A DNA stretch of 64,000 nucleotides, from contig CALBDO010000014.1 in assembly GCA_937927515.1 (NCBI GenBank), positions 39,059 through 103,058 on the forward strand. Direction: 5' to 3'. The notes under the pieces are model-generated. The model was given only the letters and a program-made list of their open reading frames with translations, searched no databases and was not told where the DNA came from. Positions 41,725-50,960 of the stretch are shown here, one piece after another. Within the stretch, counting starts at the first letter, position 1; each line of letters begins with the position of its first letter. The position numbers were made by a program, and so were the translations under genes. The DNA comes from Candidatus Kapaibacterium sp. Its GTDB lineage: Bacteria > Bacteroidota > Ignavibacteria > Kapaibacteriales > UBA2268.

Positions 41725-44607
41725 ATGTACGTACTACTATTTGCTTTTTTAATAGCTTATTTTGTCTATCAAGCTCCAAGCCAACCAACTGAATACATTT
41801 CTCGAGGAACTAAAAGCTACCTGGTTAACTACAATGCCATCAGAAACAACTACTCAATCTTGAAATTTGCTTATAAGAGATTCGCTTTTTTGGACGAAGC
41901 TTCGGCAGAGGAGATTAGATTTATTCGGAATTTCGACAAAGATTATCTAATCTTGTTTTACAAAGATGTTGTTGCACTTAATTACTACCTTCCAGAGTAC
42001 AAGGAAATGAACTTAGAGGAAGATGCTTTTCTACATACTTCCGAACCATCGTGTCTTACTGTTGTGTATGATAATGGGTGGAAGTTTCACTGGATGCCAG
42101 ACCGTAGATTTGAATTCGATACGAGTGTTAGTTTATCTTATCGATTGTACTACAGCTTCGACTCAGCCGGTACTTACACACGAGTGGACACAAACATTAA
42201 TGGAACGGAATTGGCTGTGAGCTTACCGAAATCAGCGAGATGGGTTAAAATTACTACTGTCGTTAATGATACCTTGGAAATTCCTTATGGTTTTCCGGTC
42301 GAGTTGCGCTATGAGGATGGAATACCAATTTGCTTACCTTACGAATTAAAATTAGATAAGCTTTCTGGTCAGAGCAAATACACAGCTAAATTCAAATTTC
42401 TCTCGAAATATCTTCCAGATTCTATTCATTTTTATGCGGATTTAAACAGAAGTAACACTTTCGAAAATTATGAGTTAACAAATGTTCCATTTAAAGTCGA
42501 CATTTTTGAATATCAACAGGTGTTGGGCTATCTTATTAATGCAGGAATAGAGTGTTATTTAGTGTGTTATAAAAATGGGAAAGCATACAGGTATCCCCAA
42601 ATTGGTTACTGGACTACAAATCCAAACAATCGTGTTAAGAATGAGACCTACAACTTTTTTGTGATGAATGTTTCAAACGAAAAGTGGCGGAGGAATTACA
42701 TAAACCAGGTGTTGAAGTCATTTGAAAAAGGCTACAATGGACTTTTCGCTGATGATACATGGCACGGAGTTTACAGCTGGGGAGTAGATTCTTATCCTAT
42801 TTGGAACTATTCTCATGATACTTGGCTCGATGCGGTTTATGCTTTATTAATTGAATTAAAAGACACAGTAAAAGATAAGCCATTGTATTTCAATGGATTG
42901 TTTGATGTCCGAGCTTATAAATTCTTGGAGGTTTTTGATGGTGGTATGACCGAAGGATTTGTTCACAATCATTGGTCTGGATTTTCAACAGAAGTTAGGT
43001 GGATTAGAGAATGTCAATTTGGTATTGATACTCGTAAATTCGGTAAGGACTGGCTTCCTTTAGGTGGTGTTTTTGATAATTCCCCAGAACCAAGGCTGTA
43101 CACAATTTCTTCGTATTTCCTTGTAAGTTGGGAAAATTCATTCTTTGGAAACACTCCGACGTACCAAGTGATTGGCTACTATCCAGAATTTGATATTCCT
43201 CTCGGAAGACCATTGGTCACCGCAAACGATACAATCATTGAATTGAAGAAGATTGATAAATATGGCAAATCATATTACTCTCGTGAATTTGAAAACTTTG
43301 TAGTCCTTGTAAATCCAAGTAGAAGAGATACTGTGTTTCTCCCCGAACTAGCTGGAAAATTCCAGGTTATGGTCGATTCTTTTCCTACTATTGCTGGGGG
43401 AAGGTTGTTTACAATACGTTCGGATACAGTTTTGAAGCCACTAAGTTCAAAAATTATTCTCAAGGGCACCTCAGAAGAACCTAAATTGTGTTCACCAAGT
43501 TTGAGAAATCCAAAAGTTATTATTTCTCGGTATAATGATGAAGAGCTTCTAGTCGAAGTATCGGTGGATTGTGCCGATTCTTCAACAAAAGAATTTCGAA
43601 CTGATGAGAACTTGCCTCTTTTTGTATATGCAGACCTCGTACCTTTTGGAGTAAATCAAGATTTGATTCTAAGTAACGATGGAACTCCAGCGTGTGTCGA
43701 ATTTAAGACATACTCTGGAAATGCTCGTATTCCAATGGGGGCAAATTTGAAAAATGTGAGCATTCCGATTGTTGCTATGTCCACTACTGGCTTGGTAACT
43801 ATGAGTGAAGCAACGATTGAAATAAACAATGTAGATACCTCCAATTTCATTCCTAATTTCAGTTTCGAGTTCGACATCAATACTGATGGAATCCCAGATT
43901 TTTGGAAACCATATAAAAATAATTTTGAGTACGATACTTCTGGCTTAAATGCACAGCATTTGAAACGAAGCGTTAAGGTCTTCAATAGAAATGAGCAAGA
44001 TGCTGGCGGTCTTTATACCATCATAAAATTAAACCAATCTGAACCGAAGCCAATTCTTGTAGCAGGTTGGTCGAAAGCAGAAAATGTCTCTGGTTCCAAA
44101 GACAACGATTATTCTATTTATGCCGACTTTTATGCCAAGGATGGTACTCCGTGGTACGCACGTACTTCCAAATTCAATACTGGTACCCATGATTGGGAAT
44201 ACTCGGGAACCATTCACGTCCCACAAATGCCAATTGATAAAGGTTATATTTATTGTTTATTTCGTAAGCACAGTGGTGCTGTTTGGTTCGATAATGTATT
44301 CGTTGGAGAAGTCGATACTACTGCTACTCTTATTGATGAATTAAAAGCAATTAGTATAAGGGTTCCAAATGTAATATCAGGCAAGGATGATGATGTTCTT
44401 ATAATCTCAACTTTACAGAGATTTAGTGGAACTATCTCTCTCTTTGATTTAGTGGGCAACAATTTGTTTTCAGAGAGATTTGATTTTAATGAAACGACAA
44501 TTTTGCCACTTATGCATTTACCCTTTCAATTTGCAACTGGAACTTATTTTTTGAAAATTGAAGTTGATTTAAAAACTTATGTTTTTCCAATTCTTCTGCT
44601 AAGATAA
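41725..44607 (+). CDS. Large secreted protein with putative glycoside-hydrolase-like (TIM-barrel) region and T9SS-like C-terminal domain
   Basis: N-terminal hydrophobic segment; GYNGLFADDTWHGVYSWG and TEGFVHNHWSGFSTEVRW resemble GH-like family proteins; C-term GTISLFDLVGNNLFSERF...FATGTYFLKIEVD. Confidence 0.6.
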   Translation: MYVLLFAFLIAYFVYQAPSQPTEYISRGTKSYLVNYNAIRNNYSILKFAYKRFAFLDEASAEEIRFIRNFDKDYLILFYKDVVALNYYLPEYKEMNLEEDAFLHTSEPSCLTVVYDNGWKFHWMPDRRFEFDTSVSLSYRLYYSFDSAGTYTRVDTNINGTELAVSLPKSARWVKITTVVNDTLEIPYGFPVELRYEDGIPICLPYELKLDKLSGQSKYTAKFKFLSKYLPDSIHFYADLNRSNTFENYELTNVPFKVDIFEYQQVLGYLINAGIECYLVCYKNGKAYRYPQIGYWTTNPNNRVKNETYNFFVMNVSNEKWRRNYINQVLKSFEKGYNGLFADDTWHGVYSWGVDSYPIWNYSHDTWLDAVYALLIELKDTVKDKPLYFNGLFDVRAYKFLEVFDGGMTEGFVHNHWSGFSTEVRWIRECQFGIDTRKFGKDWLPLGGVFDNSPEPRLYTISSYFLVSWENSFFGNTPTYQVIGYYPEFDIPLGRPLVTANDTIIELKKIDKYGKSYYSREFENFVVLVNPSRRDTVFLPELAGKFQVMVDSFPTIAGGRLFTIRSDTVLKPLSSKIILKGTSEEPKLCSPSLRNPKVIISRYNDEELLVEVSVDCADSSTKEFRTDENLPLFVYADLVPFGVNQDLILSNDGTPACVEFKTYSGNARIPMGANLKNVSIPIVAMSTTGLVTMSEATIEINNVDTSNFIPNFSFEFDINTDGIPDFWKPYKNNFEYDTSGLNAQHLKRSVKVFNRNEQDAGGLYTIIKLNQSEPKPILVAGWSKAENVSGSKDNDYSIYADFYAKDGTPWYARTSKFNTGTHDWEYSGTIHVPQMPIDKGYIYCLFRKHSGAVWFDNVFVGEVDTTATLIDELKAISIRVPNVISGKDDDVLIISTLQRFSGTISLFDLVGNNLFSERFDFNETTILPLMHLPFQFATGTYFLKIEVDLKTYVFPILLLR

Positions 44608-44654
44608 TTTTTTCTTTCATAATTTGCAGTTGCTCTTTTGTTTAAATTAACATT

Positions 44655-45986
44655 TTGATATTTGTGGATAAAGAAAAGAGAAGTTCACAAAATTTTGCGA
44701 GAACGGAGGATACTTCGACTGATAGTCTAAAACAAATTTTTCATGAATTGAGCAATAGATTAAACGATTTATTTGCTATTGATGATGTTCGATTGTTTTT
44801 GCTCCCGGATTATTCAGTGAAACCTCAATTGGAGTTGAGGACACTCGAGGAATTACTCGAACGAGATAAACAGCGGGAGAAGGATGGCTTTCCACGTAGA
44901 ATTCGTATTGGTAAATTAATGCGTCCAGACGAAAGCGGTAAGCCTAAAATTGTTATTGTGCCAACTACTGTTGAACCAAAGTTTTACCACGATACCCGTA
45001 TTACCGAAGAAGAGCCACAAACTGGTGGTACTGGCGAAGAGGAAGAGGGCGAGATACTTGGAGAAGCACCCATGCACCCAGAGGAGGGCGAAGGCGAAGG
45101 TTTCGGAGCTGGCCAAGGAGGAGACTCTCGTCACGAAATTAGCGAAGGGGCTTTCGACCTTGGCCGTATATTAACAGAGAAGTTTGAACTTCCCAATATC
45201 AAACCCAAAGGCAAAAAACCCTCCTTCACAAAATTTCAATATGATTTAACAGATATTCATCGTGGCTTTGGACAAATTTTAACTAAAAAGGAAACTCTGA
45301 AATCTATCTTAAAAACAAATCTCTTACTTGGCAGAATTGACAATACATTGCAAGCAGACACCTCGGATTTTCTTGTCACCCCTAGTGACCACATCTATCG
45401 TATACTCTCCAAAGAAAAAGATTACGAAGCACAGGCTGTTGTGTTTTTTATCCGAGATTTCTCTGGCTCTATGCAAGGAAAACCAACTGAAGTCATAACG
45501 AGACAGCACATTTTCATTTATAGTTGGTTGATGTATCAGTACCAAAGTAATGTTAATACCCGCTTCGTTTTGCACGATACTACTGCTCGCGAAGTTCCAG
45601 ATTTTTGGACGTATATCCGATTGCAGGTTGCTGGGGGAACACGCGTTGCTCCTGCTTTTCAGTTAGTGGCGAGAACAATCGAAGAAGAAAGACTTTACAT
45701 CGAAAATAACATTTACGTCTTCTACGGTGGTGATGGCGATGATTGGGATGAAGATGGAAAGGAGACAATCGAGGCTATGAGAAGAATGTTTCCCTATGTA
45801 AATCGCATTGGAATTACTATTGCTCGAAATCCTTGGGGCGGTGCTACAAAATCTGTTGTTGAAAAATATGTTGAAAGAAGTGGGATACTTAAAGAGAAGC
45901 CAGAGTTGGTACGTATAGATGGTTTTGATGCCGAAAGTTACGACGAAAATAGAATAATTCAAGGTATTAGAATTTTAGTAAGTTAA
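44655..45986 (+). CDS. DUF444 / YeaH-YhbH family VWA-like protein (TTG start, or GTG at 44664)
   Basis: FFIRDFSGSM MIDAS-like motif, VAGGTRVAPAFQLV, acidic linker EEEEGEILGEAPMHPEEGEGEG. Confidence 0.85.
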   Translation: MIFVDKEKRSSQNFARTEDTSTDSLKQIFHELSNRLNDLFAIDDVRLFLLPDYSVKPQLELRTLEELLERDKQREKDGFPRRIRIGKLMRPDESGKPKIVIVPTTVEPKFYHDTRITEEEPQTGGTGEEEEGEILGEAPMHPEEGEGEGFGAGQGGDSRHEISEGAFDLGRILTEKFELPNIKPKGKKPSFTKFQYDLTDIHRGFGQILTKKETLKSILKTNLLLGRIDNTLQADTSDFLVTPSDHIYRILSKEKDYEAQAVVFFIRDFSGSMQGKPTEVITRQHIFIYSWLMYQYQSNVNTRFVLHDTTAREVPDFWTYIRLQVAGGTRVAPAFQLVARTIEEERLYIENNIYVFYGGDGDDWDEDGKETIEAMRRMFPYVNRIGITIARNPWGGATKSVVEKYVERSGILKEKPELVRIDGFDAESYDENRIIQGIRILVS

Positions 45987-46036
45987 AATTTTCAAATTTT
46001 CTTTTCGTTTGTATTTTTTAATAATTTGAGGTTTCT

Positions 46037-46741
46037 ATGAAAAGATATCTTTTGTTAGCACTATTGGTTTTATTCCCATTTTTTGTCTTTGCCCAACCTA
46101 AGCTTGAAATTGTTGGTGGTGATAGCTACGACTGGGGTACCGTGAAACCTACACAGGACCCATTAAAAGCGAAAATTAAGATTAAAAACGTTGGGACAGA
46201 GCTTCTTAAAATTACAGAAGTAAAACCAGGATGCGGTTGCACTACGGCTCCTCTTGATAAGAATGAACTCAAGCCCGGTGAAGAAGCTTCGCTCGATGTT
46301 ACCTTGCGAATTGCTGGCTTCTCTGGAAATGTGACTAAAAGTATAAGAATTGCTTCAAATGACCCATCAAATCCAAACAAGTATCTTTATTTAAAAGCAA
46401 ATGTTTTTCATCCAATTTCAATTACTCCCACTTCTTATCTAGCATTTAATGAGATGACCGTTGGCCAAGAAGCAACAGCAAAAGTAACTTTAAAGAATAA
46501 TACAAGTCAAGATATTACCATCACAGACGTGGAGGTAGTACCAGATAATCTTAATGTGAACTTGCCAAAAAAATTGGTCTTGAAAGCAAACGAAAGCTAC
46601 GATGTTATTGCAAAGTTTATCCCCGACAAAAAAGGTTACTTCAACTGTTCAATTAAAATGAAGACAAGTAATTCGGACCAAAAAGAAATTGTTATACCTG
46701 GCTACGGAAACGTAAAAGAAAGTCCAATATTTAATAATTAA
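46037..46741 (+). CDS. DUF1573 domain-containing secreted protein
   Basis: Signal peptide; DWGTVKPTQDPLKAKIKIKNVGTELLKITEVKPGCGCTTAPLDKNELKPGEEASLDV. Confidence 0.88.
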   Translation: MKRYLLLALLVLFPFFVFAQPKLEIVGGDSYDWGTVKPTQDPLKAKIKIKNVGTELLKITEVKPGCGCTTAPLDKNELKPGEEASLDVTLRIAGFSGNVTKSIRIASNDPSNPNKYLYLKANVFHPISITPTSYLAFNEMTVGQEATAKVTLKNNTSQDITITDVEVVPDNLNVNLPKKLVLKANESYDVIAKFIPDKKGYFNCSIKMKTSNSDQKEIVIPGYGNVKESPIFNN

Positions 46742-46766
46742 TATTTTAAATTGGGTCCCTAGCTAT

Positions 46767-46799
46767 CCCCCCTTATTTAAACCCAATAAAAAGGGGGGG
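46767..46799 (+). terminator. Probable terminator of the DUF1573 gene
   Basis: CCCCCCTTATT-taaaccc-AATAAAAAGGGGGG with following TATTTTGTTTT. Confidence 0.65.
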
Positions 46800-46908
46800 T
46801 ATTTTGTTTTCATCGCAATTCGTACACTTGGTTTTCAAATCCAATTTGATTCATCTTCAACTCATAAAGAAATTTATGTTGGTTTTCAAGTTATATCGAT
46901 TAAAAGCT

Positions 46909-47850
46909 TCAGTCGTCCAGAAGTCTTTTCTCTCCTTCCAACTCACGTAAAGGTTTCATATCTAGAACCATTTCTACAACACCTTGGTATTCACCATTTT
47001 GATTTCGAACAGCATAATATGCAATAAACAAATACATGTTTTGGAAGTGAATCCAAAAAGTAGCTTCATCTCTTTTGCCTTCCTTCATTTCTTGAATAAT
47101 TTTATTAACTAAATGAAGGCTTTTTGGGGGATGACATTGCTGAACGAGCCGACCAACTACTGAGAGTGTCCTTGCAAATATTTTTTCCTTGTCCAGTTTA
47201 TTAAAATAGCGAACTCTGTCCTCCGCATCAACAAATGTAATCTCGATAGGCAAAGCATCGAGCATATTTCCAATTACCTCGGTCGAAAGTGATGCAAGTA
47301 AATCTATTCGCTCACCGCTTTCTTTTTCCATAGCATCGACTAGTGTTTTGTATCTCGTGTATGCTCCTTCTCCGAGCGATTCTCGTTCAAGTCTTTTGAA
47401 TTCATTTACTAAATAGGGAACATCTTCTGGTTGAATAAATCTTCGTCCCATCGGGTAAAGTATGTCATTTTCCTTCCAGATATGGTCTTTGGTAAGGTTT
47501 GCATAGTCCTGAAATTCACTTATAAAATCGTTTATTTCATCCAATGTTTTATCGGTTCTGCTCAAAAAACTTTTAAACTTTTCAAGGTAGGTCCTCTCGG
47601 ATTGGTGCTCTTGTAGCATCACAGCGACTGGTCCTTGTTCTGGCATCCCACGCTGCAAAAGAAGTGGAAAATAAATTTTCTCCTCCTTCATATTATGGCA
47701 CATTTCCCCGTAGTCCCATAGAATGTCGATTAATGTTTGTATTGTCGACCAATTCTTTTTTTTCTTTTGCAATTGCCTCTCCAAAATTACGAGAGCTTTT
47801 TCAATTATTGAATGGTCGTTCATTAGTATTGTTATATAGAGTTCGTTCAT
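46909..47850 (-). CDS. Hemerythrin-like (HHE) domain plus PAS domain protein (DUF438-like)
   Basis: N-terminal helical HHE pattern (LWDYGEMCHNMKEEKIYFPLL, LTKDHIWKENDILYPMGRR); C-terminal PAS ALPIEITFVDAEDRVRYFN. Confidence 0.82.
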   Translation of the reverse strand: MNELYITILMNDHSIIEKALVILERQLQKKKKNWSTIQTLIDILWDYGEMCHNMKEEKIYFPLLLQRGMPEQGPVAVMLQEHQSERTYLEKFKSFLSRTDKTLDEINDFISEFQDYANLTKDHIWKENDILYPMGRRFIQPEDVPYLVNEFKRLERESLGEGAYTRYKTLVDAMEKESGERIDLLASLSTEVIGNMLDALPIEITFVDAEDRVRYFNKLDKEKIFARTLSVVGRLVQQCHPPKSLHLVNKIIQEMKEGKRDEATFWIHFQNMYLFIAYYAVRNQNGEYQGVVEMVLDMKPLRELEGEKRLLDD

Positions 47851-47911
47851 AGTTACCTCATAAAAAAGACAAAACTAAAAAAATAATCTCAATTAAGAAT
47901 AAAATATCCTA

Positions 47912-49966
47912 TTAACATTCAACTTTTATTCGCACATCAACAACGTATATATTATTTTCCGAACCAAAAGCTGGGTTTATATCGAGTTCAACAATTTCGG
48001 GAGCAATTTCCACCAATTTTGAAAGTCGAAGCAAAACTTGAACAAGAGACTGTTTGCTGACTTTGGGTAACCCTCTGTAACCAAGCAATATTTTATAACC
48101 TTTTATACTTTCAACCATTTGGTGTGCTTCGATGTCGGTTAAGGGGGCTAAACTCATTTGAACATCTTCGAGAATTTCAACAAAGATTCCTCCCAGTCCA
48201 AATGCAATCAAATGGCCATAACCTTTTTCGTACTTGCAACCAAAGAAGAGCTCGGTTCCAGAAACCATAGGTTGAATCACTACGCCTTCGGCTTCGGGAA
48301 TACGAATTAAAGTGTTGAAAGCATCGATAGCATCTGCATAATTTCTAATGTTTGTTACGACACCTTTTACTTCTGTCTTGTGAATTGGTCCAACCACTTT
48401 CATTACGATTGGAAATGTTATCTCTTTTGAATTTAATTCTAATTCCGATGGATTCGTGATGTAGATATTTTTTACTATTTCTAAATTCATGCACTTAAGC
48501 AATTCAAAAGACTTGGGCAAGGGCAGAAAACCGTTTTTGGAATTTTCTATTATTTTTCGAATACTTTCGGCGTCGATGTCGGGAAAATCAATAAATCGAG
48601 CAATAGGTTTTTGTGTCTTTATAACCTTTGCAAATGATTTACCAAATGCTACTTCGTCGTTGAAATAGCGACCACCGAGATTTTTGAATTGTTCGATTGC
48701 ATCTTTAGCTTGGATGATTGATGGTAAAATAGCATATACTGGCTTCACACTGCTTTGTATTCTATTGTAAAGCACATCATACACTTTTTTGACATCAAAC
48801 AAGCCTGGTGTTCCAAAGATAACAGCACAAGCATCAATGTTTTGAAATTTGTTTTCAACATAATCAAGAATGATATCCAATTGTTCTGCAGTGCCAGTAG
48901 CTAAAAAGTCGATTGGATTTGAAACCGAGGACCCATAGTGCAATTTGGTAAGCAATTCCTCTGCAATGGGACCCTCAATTTTGGGCACTTCGATGCCTTC
49001 TGCTTCAAGAGTATCTGTAAGCATAACACCAGGACCACCAGCGTGGGTGACGACGGCAACTCGGTTTCCTCTTGGTTCCTTTTCTAATAGAATACTTGCG
49101 ACATTGACCAGTTCCAATCTTCCATCACATCGTATGATTCCAGCTTTCTTGAAAAGGGCATCAACGGCAGTGTCTTTTCCAGCAAGAGCACCTGTATGCG
49201 AGGACACAGCGCGTTGTCCAGCCTTTGTCCTGCCAGCTTTAATTGCTGCTATTTTGCAACCTTTTTGTCGTAGGGACAGAGTGTGCTTTAGGAACTTCTC
49301 GGGTTTAGTGATTTGTTCCGCATAAATTAACTTAACAAATGGCGACTCGTTGGCAACGTAATTCACATCCCAATATTCCAAAATCTCTTCGACACCTATC
49401 TGCGCAGAATTTCCAACAGAAAATATAGAGCTGAATTTCACTCCGCGTTCGATTGCTTCCTCTAATATGAAAACAGCAGTTGCACCAGAAGCAGAGACAA
49501 AATCGCATCCAAACTTGTCATACTCTGGTACTGGACCAGCGAAAACACCTTTATATTGCTTGGTTATGACTCCGATGCAATTCGGTCCTATTAGAGAACC
49601 TTGAACATTTTGTACAATTTCGACAAGTTTTTGTTCGAGTTTTTTTCCCTCTTCACCCATCTCGCTAAAACCTGCGGACAAGACAATGAAAGCCCGTGTG
49701 CCTCGATTTGCAAGTTCTTCCATTGTGCTTGGTACGAAACTTGCAGGTATAGCTATTATTGCTAATTCGACCTTGGGAAGCTTATCGCAAGAAGAAAAAG
49801 CTTTTACCCCTTGAACTTCATTTTCCTTCGGGTTTACAACAAATAACTCGCCTTCGTAGTTTCCCCTTAATAGGTTGTAAAGGACTTTTCCCCCAGGTTT
49901 TTGAATATCGTTGGAGCCTCCAACAACAACAATACTTTTGGGTTCAATTAATTCTCGGACAATCAT
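47912..49966 (-). CDS. Acyl/acetate-CoA ligase (ADP-forming), fused alpha-beta
   Basis: SIVVVGGSNDIQKPGGKVLYNLLRG, LIGPNCIGV, SSHTGALAGKDTAVDALFKKAGI, C-terminal ATP-grasp PIVMKVVGPIHKTEVKGV. Confidence 0.9.
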   Translation of the reverse strand: MIVRELIEPKSIVVVGGSNDIQKPGGKVLYNLLRGNYEGELFVVNPKENEVQGVKAFSSCDKLPKVELAIIAIPASFVPSTMEELANRGTRAFIVLSAGFSEMGEEGKKLEQKLVEIVQNVQGSLIGPNCIGVITKQYKGVFAGPVPEYDKFGCDFVSASGATAVFILEEAIERGVKFSSIFSVGNSAQIGVEEILEYWDVNYVANESPFVKLIYAEQITKPEKFLKHTLSLRQKGCKIAAIKAGRTKAGQRAVSSHTGALAGKDTAVDALFKKAGIIRCDGRLELVNVASILLEKEPRGNRVAVVTHAGGPGVMLTDTLEAEGIEVPKIEGPIAEELLTKLHYGSSVSNPIDFLATGTAEQLDIILDYVENKFQNIDACAVIFGTPGLFDVKKVYDVLYNRIQSSVKPVYAILPSIIQAKDAIEQFKNLGGRYFNDEVAFGKSFAKVIKTQKPIARFIDFPDIDAESIRKIIENSKNGFLPLPKSFELLKCMNLEIVKNIYITNPSELELNSKEITFPIVMKVVGPIHKTEVKGVVTNIRNYADAIDAFNTLIRIPEAEGVVIQPMVSGTELFFGCKYEKGYGHLIAFGLGGIFVEILEDVQMSLAPLTDIEAHQMVESIKGYKILLGYRGLPKVSKQSLVQVLLRLSKLVEIAPEIVELDINPAFGSENNIYVVDVRIKVEC

Positions 49967-50053
49967 TTGAAAACCTTATTTTGAGTGTAAAATTAAAAGA
50001 TTCTTATACTGACTTTTTTGGATTTAATTTTCAAATTACACTAGCCTGCTTCC

Positions 50054-50950
50054 TTAGAAAGATGCTGCAAGTGCTATCGAATATAGTTTACTTCTCTCCG
50101 AGTCCGCTCTCGAAGTAAGAACTATTGGTACCGTTGCTCCAAGAATGATTGCAGCAACAACACCTTGGGCGAAATAGGTGAAGCTTTTGTAAAGTGCATT
50201 TGCTGTTTCAATCTCTGGGGCAACGAGCAAGTCTGCATCTCCAGCAACTGGACTTTCAATTCCTTTGTGCTCTGCAGCTTCCTTACTTACAGCGTTGTCG
50301 AATGCCAAAGGACCATCTATTATACAATTTTTGATTTGATTTCTTTTATTCATCATTGTGATAAGTGCTGCATCAACTGTCGCTTGCATTTTTGGATTGA
50401 CATTTTCGACAGCAGCCAGCAAAGCAACCTTTGGCATTTCTACACCTAGCCTTCGAAGTAAATCGACACTATTCTGAATAATCCAAACTTTTTCGTCAAG
50501 TGTCGGGGCTATGTTCTGCGCCGCATCGGTTAATCCTATCAATTTGTGATAAGAGGGAATTTCGAAAATTCCGATATGGCTGAGTAAGCTTCCACTGCGT
50601 AGTCCTTTTTCTTTATCCAAAATTGCTCGCAAGTAATCTGCTGTACTCACCAAACCCTTCATGATTATTTGTGCATGACCTTCGCGGACAACAGAAACTG
50701 CAATTTTTGCAGATTTAGAGGGCTCTTTTTCTTCTATAAATTCATATTTCGAGATATCGAAGGCTATTTCTTGGGATAATTTCTCTGTTTTTTCTTTGTT
50801 ACCAATTAAAATAGGAATTACTATTCCTTTTTCAGTTGCTTGTTTCAAAGCTAGTAGCACTTGCTCGTCTTCTGCAGCAGCAACAGCAATACTCTTTTTG
50901 GGTTTGCTTAACGATATCTCTATGAGTGTTTCAAGATTTTTAAGTTCCAT
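50054..50950 (-). CDS. ptb: Phosphate butyryltransferase / phosphate acyltransferase
   Basis: AAAEDEQVLLALKQATEKGIVIPILIGNK, IMKGLVSTADYLRAILDKEKGLR, DGPLAFDNAVS. Confidence 0.88.
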   Translation of the reverse strand: MELKNLETLIEISLSKPKKSIAVAAAEDEQVLLALKQATEKGIVIPILIGNKEKTEKLSQEIAFDISKYEFIEEKEPSKSAKIAVSVVREGHAQIIMKGLVSTADYLRAILDKEKGLRSGSLLSHIGIFEIPSYHKLIGLTDAAQNIAPTLDEKVWIIQNSVDLLRRLGVEMPKVALLAAVENVNPKMQATVDAALITMMNKRNQIKNCIIDGPLAFDNAVSKEAAEHKGIESPVAGDADLLVAPEIETANALYKSFTYFAQGVVAAIILGATVPIVLTSRADSERSKLYSIALAASF

Positions 50951-50960
50951 AGGTATCCTC

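Noticed and set aside
46751-46799. Alternative pairing ATTGGGT/ACCCAAT near the DUF1573 terminator, resembling an attenuator switch
   Set aside because: Short alternative stem downstream of the gene, with nothing co-directional to regulate; the simple terminator explains it.
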